Source of the DNA: an uncultured Actinomyces sp.
GTDB lineage: Bacteria > Actinomycetota > Actinomycetes > Actinomycetales > Actinomycetaceae
Direction: 5' to 3'
DNA: 5,126 bases
NCBI GenBank assembly: GCA_938030835.1
Contig: CALHID010000306.1
Coordinates: 1 to 5,126 of the forward strand
Shown: positions 1-5,126 of the stretch, piece after piece
How positions within the stretch are numbered: the first letter of the stretch is position 1
Layout of the letters: the number at the start of each line of letters is the position of its first letter
Program-made: the position numbers and the translations under genes
The notes under the pieces: generated by a model
The model's database searches: none
What the model was told of the DNA's origin: nothing
The model's input: only the letters and a program-made list of their open reading frames with translations

Positions 1-1207
1 CGCGAACCCGAGCTTTCCCAGCGCCCATAAGCTCACGCGCCCACGCCACGCTCACCGGGTGCGAAAGCGCCACCGTTACAAGCGCGCCGCACGCGACCTC
101 GGCAAAAAGGCACAGCGCGGAAAGGGACATCCGGGGCCCGAGGAAGGCCAAACGCCCCGTTCCCAAAACGAAGGCCGAACCCAAGGAAGTCACCAAGTAA
201 ACGGCTGCAATTACCACAGCTGCGATTCCGCCCTGGTACAGATCATCAAGAAGTGATTCACTGCCCTTGCGCAGACGCAGGTACACACCAAGCGCTACGC
301 CGAACACGATCAGCGCAAGGACCACCCAGTTGCCGGGGGCACTTGCAGGGGTCGCACCGAAAAGCGGAATTGCCGGAATCGGCCCAACGGGGGCAGAAGT
401 CGGCGAATGCAAAGCATCGCTTCCAAGGTAGAAACCGGGACCGGAAAGCCAGGACAGCGCCCACACAATCGCGTTGGGAATGAAGAACAGCTGTGCTAAA
501 ACGATCATGATCGAATCAACCGCCGAGGTCGATAGCAGAAGCTGGTCGATCCCACGGATCTGCGACCAGGAGACGATCACCGAAAGCAGCAGGAAAAGTC
601 CGCCATAAACCGCCAGAGCCCACGATGCGCGCCAACCCGTGCGTACCCCAACGCTGACCCACCTTGGTAGTTCAAAGCGAAGCTCAAGGTTCTTCGGCGC
701 AAGCGCGACCTCCCAGGCGGCTGCAATCAGGGGGATCAAAATAGCCAGGGGAAGCGCGCCCCACACGCTCACGTGCGTACCAATTCCGCCGGCCAAGAGC
801 AGTGCGGTCACGGTAAAACCGGGGATTGCCATCCATTGCGACGCAGGGGAAAAACGTCGTCCCTGCAGAAGGAGCAGTTTGGTCAGACCAATCAGGAGCA
901 GCACAAACAGCAAAGGCACTGCGCGATAGGACACGTCCCCAGAGACCACTCGCGCACCAAGGGAAGCACCCCACAGGTCAGAGGCAAAGTGGAAGGCGTC
1001 CTCCCAGGTGGTGGACACCATCCACTGGTTAGAGGACACCGCGGCGTAGGCGATCAGGGTCGGGACAACGACCAGCGCCCAGCCCAGCAGAGCCGCCTCG
1101 ATCCCGGACAGCATCGAGCGCGCCCACCCCTGCGGGAGGGCAACGCGGATGGTCGGGCGGGCGGAAACTGTTGTGACCGTCGTACGCGCGGTGGGATCCT
1201 CACTCAT
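1..1207 (-). CDS. DUF6350/PerM-like polytopic membrane protein, 3' end outside the window
   Basis: The minus-strand frame is open from an ATG at 1207 to the window edge, giving 402 residues with no stop, so the C-terminus is missing. The N-terminus (about 1-30) is hydrophilic and should be cytoplasmic. I count about nine hydrophobic stretches that could be membrane segments, near residues 36-57, 96-115, 125-142, 148-165, 193-213, 229-253, 291-309, 324-341 and 363-382. Basic patches such as QGRR (115-118) and RLRK (309-312) lie between them. A Pro/Ala-rich stretch (about 269-291) separates the sixth and seventh segments. The composition and the position directly after sucD fit the DUF6350 family, whose mycobacterial member PerM is reported to be needed for cell division and persistence; that role is inferred from family and position only. 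The ATG overlaps the sucD stop as ATGA, which indicates translational coupling and fixes the start. No catalytic motif is visible. A generic membrane protein or transporter cannot be excluded. Confidence 0.8.
   Translation of the reverse strand, partial: MSEDPTARTTVTTVSARPTIRVALPQGWARSMLSGIEAALLGWALVVVPTLIAYAAVSSNQWMVSTTWEDAFHFASDLWGASLGARVVSGDVSYRAVPLLFVLLLIGLTKLLLLQGRRFSPASQWMAIPGFTVTALLLAGGIGTHVSVWGALPLAILIPLIAAAWEVALAPKNLELRFELPRWVSVGVRTGWRASWALAVYGGLFLLLSVIVSWSQIRGIDQLLLSTSAVDSIMIVLAQLFFIPNAIVWALSWLSGPGFYLGSDALHSPTSAPVGPIPAIPLFGATPASAPGNWVVLALIVFGVALGVYLRLRKGSESLLDDLYQGGIAAVVIAAVYLVTSLGSAFVLGTGRLAFLGPRMSLSALCLFAEVACGALVTVALSHPVSVAWARELMGAGKARVR
1204..1207 (-). promoter_or_regulatory. ATGA stop-start overlap between sucD and the membrane-protein gene
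   Basis: The TGA that ends the restored sucD frame (1204-1206) shares bases with the ATG of the next gene (1205-1207). Only a distant GAGG lies upstream, so initiation probably depends on ribosomes finishing sucD. Ribosomes that follow the shifted frame stop earlier, at 1266, about 60 bases short of this start. If the frameshift is real, expression of the membrane protein could fall. Confidence 0.7.
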
Positions 1208-1383
1208 CGAGCAGCCAGCGCCTCACGTGCCAAAATCGCAGTCTGTGAAGGGGTGCGACCAACCTTCACGCCAACTGCTTCCAGCGCCTTCGCCTTTGCC
1301 GAGGCCGTGCCAGAGCTTCCCGACACGATAGCGCCCGCATGGCCCATGGTCTTACCCTCGGGGGCCGTGAAGCCCGCGATGTA

Positions 1384-1427
1384 GGCGATGCCGAGATCCA
1401 CGCTGCGGCGCGTTCCTCGGCATCGCC
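1384..1427. repeat. Perfect 12-base inverted repeat at the sucD frameshift
   Basis: GGCGATGCCGAG at 1384-1395 is the exact reverse complement of CTCGGCATCGCC at 1416-1427, with a 20-base spacer. The bases just inside (1396/1415) and just outside (1383/1428) do not pair, so the arms are exactly 12 bases. The repeat sits inside sucD, and the inferred deletion junction (about 1387-1391) lies within the 1384-1395 arm. It has no T-run and is internal to the gene, so I do not read it as a terminator. It is more likely connected with the mutation or with an assembly artefact. Confidence 0.85.
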
Positions 1428-2108
1428 ACCGATCTCACCGATCATAACAACCAGGTCGGTATCGGGGTCGTTTTCGAAAGCTTCCAGAGCATCGATGTGG
1501 GTGGTTCCCACAACCGGGTCACCGCCAATACCAATGCAGGTGGTGAAGCCCAAATCGCGCAGCTCGTACATGAGTTGGTAGGTCAAGGTGCCCGACTTGG
1601 AGACCAGACCAAGGCGGCCGGGTCCCGTGATATCGGCAGGAGTAATGCCCACGTTGGATTGTCCGGGGCTGATGATTCCGGGGCAGTTCGGGCCAATCAG
1701 GCGGACACCACGCTCAAGCGCGTAGTCAACGAATTCGGTCGAGTCCTGAACGGGAATACCTTCGGTAATGACGACCAGGGTTTCAATTCCGGCATCAATA
1801 GCTTCGATTGCCGCGTCCTTGGCGAATGCCGGGGGCACGAAAACAACCGAAACATTCGCACCGGTTTCCTCGCGGGCCTGCGCAACGCTTCCAAACACGG
1901 GAACCTCAACGTCACCGGCAGCGCGGTTTTCAGCGCCCGGACCGTAAGGCTCGACGTGGAAGGTCACCGAAGTGCCGGCCTTGCGCGGGTTCACGCCGCC
2001 GACGATATTCGTGCCGGCAGCCAGCATACGGGTCGTGTGCTTTTGGCCTTCTGAGCCGGTCATTCCCTGAACGATGACGCGCGAAGTGGAATCAATAAAA
2101 ATACTCAT

Positions 2109-2130
2109 GAGTTTTCAGTCCCGTCCCGTC
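2109..2130 (-). promoter_or_regulatory. sucC-sucD spacer with weak ribosome-binding site
   Basis: Only 22 bases separate the sucC stop (2131-2133) from the sucD ATG. On the minus strand they hold a GACGG tandem, with GGGA at 2124-2127 and again at 2119-2122; the nearer copy is ten bases from the ATG. The short gap and the absence of a terminator support cotranscription of sucCD. Confidence 0.5.
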
Positions 2131-3303
2131 TCAGGCGTTCGCGGCCAGTTCGGCGGCGCGGCGTGCTGCGCCGTCCATTGTTTCTTCCATGTGAACAAGG
2201 GGGTGTGCAGCGGCTGCCAAGATTGCGCGGCCTTCCTCAACCTTGTTGCCGTCCAAGCGCACGACCAGGGGCTTAGATGCGGTATCTCCCAGGGCTTCCA
2301 AGGCACCCACAATTCCGCGAGCGACTTGATCGCAGGCGGTAATTCCGCCGAAAACATTGACGAAGACAGAGCGAACCTGATCATCACCAAGGATGACGTC
2401 CAAGCCCTTTGCCATAACCTCTGCTGAGGCACCGCCACCGATGTCCAGGAAGTTCGCGGGCTTCACTCCCCACTCTTCACCGGCCAAGGCAACAACGTCC
2501 AGAGTGGACATAACCAGGCCGGCACCGTTACCGATCACGCCGACTTGGCCTTCCAAGCGCACGTAGTTCAATCCGGCTTCCTTCGCCATGGCCTCGCGCG
2601 GATCCTGCGCGGACTTATCGGCAAAGGCCGCGTGTTCGGGGTGACGGAAGGCCGCATTGTTATCCAGCGAAACCTTGCCATCCAGCGCCAGAACATCGCC
2701 CTGCTCGGTCAGAACCAAGGGGTTGACCTCAACCAGGGTGGCGTCTTCGCCTCGGTAGGTATCCCAAAGCTGTACCAAGACGGGGGCAAGCTTCTCGACG
2801 TGCGAACGGTTGAAGCCGGCCTCGCCCAAGATCTGGGCGGCAACGTCTTCATCGATGCCGACCTTGGGGTCCAAGCCAACGCGGGCCAAAGCCTCGGGGT
2901 GTTCACGTGCCAGGGTTTCGATATCCATGCCGCCCTGCGCCGAGCACAGTGAAAGCTCGCGGCGCTCGGAGCGGTCCAGCAGGATCGAGAAGTAAAACTC
3001 TTCGGCGATATCCGCGCCCGCAGCGATGAGGACCGAGCGGACGGTGTGTCCCTTGATATCCATGCCCAAGATTGCTTCAGCCTTTTCGCGCGCTTCTTCT
3101 GCGCTGCGAGCCAGCTTTACGCCGCCGGCCTTGCCTCGGCCGCCGATCTTCACTTGGGCTTTGACCACCAGAAGGTCGTTGTCGGCCAGCAGCTTCTGCG
3201 CTGCCTCATAGGCCTCATCTGGGGTGCGTGCAACGATTCCCGCAAGTACGGGGACGCCGTGAGCAGCGAATAACTCCCGTGCTTGGTATTCGTAGAGATC
3301 CAT
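2131..3303 (-). CDS. sucC: Succinate--CoA ligase [ADP- or GDP-forming] subunit beta
   Basis: This is the nucleotide-binding beta subunit of succinyl-CoA synthetase. With SucD it converts succinyl-CoA, ADP (or GDP) and phosphate to succinate, CoA and ATP (or GTP) in the TCA cycle, in the cytoplasm. It is complete at 390 residues, against 388 in E. coli. The N-terminus MDLYEYQA is typical of the family. An ATP-grasp domain follows, with the nucleotide-binding GGRGKAGGVK (54-63), VEVNPL (191-196) and LDGK (207-210), the last two carrying probable metal-binding Asn and Asp. The C-terminal ligase/CoA domain shows GNGAGL (258-263), LDIGGGA (286-292) and NVFGGI (316-321). All key motifs are intact. 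The ATG at 3303 is supported by a good ribosome-binding site, GAAGGG, five bases upstream, and by alignment with the usual N-terminus. ADP or GDP preference cannot be decided by eye. The partner sucD is frameshifted in this assembly, so an active complex is doubtful if that break is real. Confidence 0.97.
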   Translation of the reverse strand: MDLYEYQARELFAAHGVPVLAGIVARTPDEAYEAAQKLLADNDLLVVKAQVKIGGRGKAGGVKLARSAEEAREKAEAILGMDIKGHTVRSVLIAAGADIAEEFYFSILLDRSERRELSLCSAQGGMDIETLAREHPEALARVGLDPKVGIDEDVAAQILGEAGFNRSHVEKLAPVLVQLWDTYRGEDATLVEVNPLVLTEQGDVLALDGKVSLDNNAAFRHPEHAAFADKSAQDPREAMAKEAGLNYVRLEGQVGVIGNGAGLVMSTLDVVALAGEEWGVKPANFLDIGGGASAEVMAKGLDVILGDDQVRSVFVNVFGGITACDQVARGIVGALEALGDTASKPLVVRLDGNKVEEGRAILAAAAHPLVHMEETMDGAARRAAELAANA

Positions 3304-3390
3304 TGTGTCCCTTCACTTTGTGCCCGAAGGCGCTGCCTTGCGCGGTTTCCACGTGAACTGTGGCGCGCAACTTCCTTAAGCCTACCGCGA
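3304..3390 (-). promoter_or_regulatory. 87-base intergenic region upstream of sucC
   Basis: This gap between the pcrA stop and the sucC ATG is the longest non-coding stretch in the window and the best place for a sucCD promoter. A TAGGCT (3379-3384) fits the loose actinobacterial -10 pattern TANNNT, but there is no good -35 at the right distance. A CACGTG palindrome lies at 3350-3355. A small hairpin, AAGGC-loop-GCCTT (3327-3339), has no T-run and is too weak to call a terminator. Read-through from pcrA remains possible. Confidence 0.3.
3308..3314 (-). promoter_or_regulatory. Ribosome-binding site of sucC
   Basis: The minus strand reads GAAGGGA, with the GAAGGG core ending five bases before the ATG at 3303. 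It is the clearest Shine-Dalgarno match in the window and fixes the sucC start. Confidence 0.7.
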
Positions 3391-5126
3391 CTAGATCTTT
3401 TCCATGGGGGCCATCCGCAGCAACAGGCGTTTTTCAGCCGACGCGAAGGCGACTTGCGCAATGGTGCGCTCCCCCGCTCCTTCGAGGCCGATGACCGTAC
3501 CTTCACCCAAAGTTGCGTGACGGACGCGATCCCCCACGCGCACTTCCTCTGGGTTAAGCGTGTTTTTCGGAGCACTTGCGCCAGTTGGCCGTGAAACTGC
3601 AGTCCGCGCTGCGGGCGCGCCGCGTTTTCCGCCCAGGCCTCGGCCGGCAAGCGGGCCGCCATCACTACTACCGGTTCCGCCGCTGCGACCACCAAAGACG
3701 GGACCACCGTCATCATCACGGCGCGAGTATCCGTAGTCTGCGTAGTCTGAGCCATAGCCCCCAGACCCGCCCCCATAGGAGGAACCGTAACCGGAACCCG
3801 AGTAACCGCCATAGCCACCCGAACCGTATCCGGAACCACCGCCGTATCCACCGCGCAGGCGTTCCATCGAGGTCGAGGAGCGACGAATATCCAAGAGCTC
3901 GACGGGAATGTCATCCAAAAATCTCGAAGGAGGCATTTCCTGAGGTGCTCCCCACGCGCTTCGCACGGCCGCGCGCGTCAGGTAAAGCTGCTTGCGGGCG
4001 CGCGTGATGGCGACATAGGCCAAACGGCGCTCTTCTGCCAATTCTTCGGGGTCACCCAGCGAGCGTTGGTGCGGGAAAGTCCCATCCTCCATGCCGGTCA
4101 CGAAGACGACCGGAAATTCCAGGCCCTTCGCGGTGTGAACCGTCATGAGCGTGACCTGCCCGCTTCCGCTTTCTTCCTCGGGAAGTTGATCCGAGTCAGC
4201 AACCAGGGCAACACGCTCAAGGAAGCCTGCCAAACCGACCTCGCCACTGGTCTGCACGTAGTCCAATGCAACCGCGTGTAATTCGGCAAGGTTTTCCACT
4301 CGCGAGGCGTCTTGCGGATCTTGGGAACGTCGCAAAGTCGCAAGATATCCCGTTCGGTCCAAGACTTCTTCGAGAATTTCTGCTGCGCTTGCACCGGCTT
4401 GTTCGGCGCGCCGCATGGCTTCGATCAGTCCCCAAAAATCACCAATCGCCGAGGCCGCGCGCGGACTCAGCCCGGCCACGCCCCCACGCGTGTCCTCAGT
4501 TTCTTCCTTGGGAAGTTCCGCCAAAGTCAGGCCGGTTCCTTCTGCTTCTCCGAGGCCTCGGCCCTGAGAAATCCAGCAATCCCGGGCGGCCGCGCCCATT
4601 GAAATCCCATAGCGATCACTGTGGGCAATGAGGTCGGCCTCAGCCTTGGCACCGATTCCGCGGCGAGGAGTATTGATAATCCGCCGCAACGCGACCGTAT
4701 CATCGGGGTTTGAAATCACCTGAAGGTAGGCCAAAGCATCTTTAATTTCCGCGCGTTCGTAGAAGCGAGTACCCCCAACGACTCGGTAGGGAATACCTTG
4801 GCGAACCAGCAGTTCTTCGATTGCTCGCGATTGCGAGTTCGTCCTATAGAAGACGGCAATATCTGCCCAGCGGGTCCCGTCTGCCGACAGCTTTTCCATC
4901 TCTGAAACGATGAAACGCGCTTCATCGCGATCTGAATCCGCTGCGTCGACAGTGATCAGTGCGCCATCCCCCGACGCAGTCCACAGGTTCTTTGCGCGGC
5001 GGCCTTCATTTCGAGCAATGACAGCGTTGGCGGCGGACAAAATATTTTGGGTGGAGCGGTAGTTCTGCTCCAGCAAAATGGTTCGAGCACCCGGAAAATC
5101 CCGCTCGAATTCTTCGATATTGCGAA
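3391..5126 (-). CDS. pcrA: ATP-dependent DNA helicase PcrA/UvrD1, 5' end outside the window
   Basis: This is the C-terminal 577 residues of a superfamily 1A 3'-5' DNA helicase acting in nucleotide-excision repair, replication-fork maintenance and RNA polymerase-linked repair. The Walker A and DExx motifs lie outside the window. Numbering from the first visible full codon (5122-5124), it shows LLEQNYRST (helicase motif IV, about 17-25), GGTRFYERAEIKDALAYL (about 117-134), the motif V stretch VTLMTVHTAKGLEFP (about 324-338) and the motif VI stretch EERRLAYVAITRAR (about 364-377). A Gly/Tyr/Ser linker (about 425-466) and a Gly/Ser/Arg-rich stretch follow. The last 50 residues (VGDRVRHATLGEGTV to MAPMEKI) match the Tudor-like C-terminal domain known to contact RNA polymerase in PcrA. 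The stop is TAG at 3391-3393. The 2B region seems to carry an extra acidic, Gly-rich stretch (4474-4569). A TTG at 5076 could look like a start but is internal, because conserved sequence continues upstream to the window edge. In actinobacteria this gene commonly sits next to sucCD. Confidence 0.96.
   Translation of the reverse strand, partial: RNIEEFERDFPGARTILLEQNYRSTQNILSAANAVIARNEGRRAKNLWTASGDGALITVDAADSDRDEARFIVSEMEKLSADGTRWADIAVFYRTNSQSRAIEELLVRQGIPYRVVGGTRFYERAEIKDALAYLQVISNPDDTVALRRIINTPRRGIGAKAEADLIAHSDRYGISMGAAARDCWISQGRGLGEAEGTGLTLAELPKEETEDTRGGVAGLSPRAASAIGDFWGLIEAMRRAEQAGASAAEILEEVLDRTGYLATLRRSQDPQDASRVENLAELHAVALDYVQTSGEVGLAGFLERVALVADSDQLPEEESGSGQVTLMTVHTAKGLEFPVVFVTGMEDGTFPHQRSLGDPEELAEERRLAYVAITRARKQLYLTRAAVRSAWGAPQEMPPSRFLDDIPVELLDIRRSSTSMERLRGGYGGGSGYGSGGYGGYSGSGYGSSYGGGSGGYGSDYADYGYSRRDDDGGPVFGGRSGGTGSSDGGPLAGRGLGGKRGAPAARTAVSRPTGASAPKNTLNPEEVRVGDRVRHATLGEGTVIGLEGAGERTIAQVAFASAEKRLLLRMAPMEKI
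3727..3852 (-). other. Gly/Tyr/Ser low-complexity linker encoded within pcrA
   Basis: These 42 codons encode 21 Gly, 10 Tyr, 8 Ser, 2 Asp and 1 Ala, built from irregular GYG, GGYGG and SGYGS units. The tract lies between the end of the helicase core and the C-terminal RNA polymerase-binding type domain. A further Gly/Ser/Arg/Asp-rich stretch, without repeats, continues to about 3560. The segment should be disordered. The DNA is correspondingly repetitive, which makes it prone to length change. Confidence 0.85.

Larger units (their letters stand above)
1204..2108 (-). pseudogene. sucD: Succinate--CoA ligase alpha subunit, frameshifted near 1389
   Basis: SucD pairs with SucC in cytoplasmic succinyl-CoA synthetase; it binds CoA and carries the phosphohistidine intermediate. 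From the ATG at 2108 the frame shows the family signatures in order: GMTGSEG (15-21) and a PRKAG segment (41-45) in the CoA-binding fold, TEGIP (115-119), IGPNCPG (138-144), SKSGTLTY (170-177), GIGGDPVVG (193-201) and GEIGGDAEE (224-232). Homology then stops after WISA (237-240). The frame runs on for 40 unrelated Arg/Pro-rich residues to a TGA at 1266-1268. The true C-terminus (AYIAGFTAPEGK, then GHAGAI, to LAAR) continues in another frame, from about 1386 to the TGA at 1204-1206. Relative to E. coli and M. tuberculosis SucD recalled from memory, about 19 bases are missing at the junction. Restored, the protein would be about 307 residues, near the family norm. The catalytic His of GHAGAI (codon 1339-1341) is lost from the product of the 2108 frame. 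The gene may be truly broken or this may be a sequencing or assembly error; the otherwise excellent conservation favours a recent event or an error. The upstream ribosome-binding site is weak, GGGA ten bases before the ATG. Confidence 0.9.

Noticed and set aside
59..483. Small plus-strand open frames at the left edge
   Set aside because: They are antisense to the continuous 402-codon membrane-protein frame and encode Arg/Gln/Pro-rich sequence typical of shadows.
1204..1401. A separate small gene starting at a GTG at 1401
   Set aside because: Its sequence is the C-terminal end of SucD with the GHAGAI motif; the GTG is an internal codon exposed by the frameshift.
1384..1427. Programmed ribosomal frameshift producing full-length SucD
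   Set aside because: A shift of one or two bases would still leave out about six conserved residues, no slippery run is present, and SucD is not known to use recoding.
1497..2054. 185-codon open frame on the plus strand opposite sucD
   Set aside because: It lies fully antisense to well-conserved SucD sequence, has no family signature and is the usual shadow frame of a GC-rich gene.
2545..2952. 135-codon plus-strand frame opposite sucC
   Set aside because: It is antisense to conserved ATP-grasp sequence and has no recognisable domain or supported start.
3327..3339. Rho-independent terminator after pcrA
   Set aside because: The stem is only five base pairs with a three-base loop and no T-run on either strand.
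3150..3914. 254-codon minus-strand frame covering the end of pcrA, the gap and the start of sucC
   Set aside because: It overlaps two genes with clear family motifs in another frame, and its composition is low-complexity Arg/Val/Thr, so it is a shadow.

Overview
The window reads as a piece of a high-GC Gram-positive (actinobacterial) chromosome. Protein-level resemblance points to the Actinomycetaceae (Actinomyces/Schaalia-like), but the genus cannot be fixed from this sequence. All genes lie on the minus strand and the coding density is almost complete. Read in transcription order, from high to low coordinates, it holds: the C-terminal part of a PcrA/UvrD-type DNA helicase (3391-5126, 5' end outside the window); an 87-base gap; sucC, the beta subunit of succinyl-CoA synthetase (2131-3303, complete); sucD, the alpha subunit (1204-2108), broken by a frameshift; and a large polytopic membrane protein of the DUF6350/PerM type (1-1207, 3' end outside the window). 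This matches the order known around uvrD1/pcrA, sucC, sucD, the perM-like gene and purN-purH in mycobacteria and other actinobacteria, so the region is core genome rather than an accessory island.

sucC and sucD are separated by 22 bases and sucD overlaps the membrane-protein gene by the four bases ATGA, so these three look like one transcription unit. SucC and SucD together interconvert succinyl-CoA and succinate with substrate-level phosphorylation in the TCA cycle. The helicase acts in DNA repair and ends in a domain of the kind that binds RNA polymerase. The membrane protein belongs to a family linked to cell division and persistence in mycobacteria, and its role here is unproven.

The most notable point is in sucD. 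Near position 1389 the reading frame is lost by what looks like a 19-base deletion that removes about six residues just before the conserved AYIAG segment. The frame that starts at the sucD ATG then ends early at 1266 and lacks the catalytic phosphohistidine, which is still encoded downstream in another frame. The junction lies inside a perfect 12-base inverted repeat, and the deletion itself appears to complete that repeat. This suggests either a hairpin-associated mutation or a read/assembly artefact. The second oddity is a 42-residue Gly/Tyr/Ser tract in the helicase linker. I found no RNA gene, CRISPR array, insertion sequence or previously unknown system.
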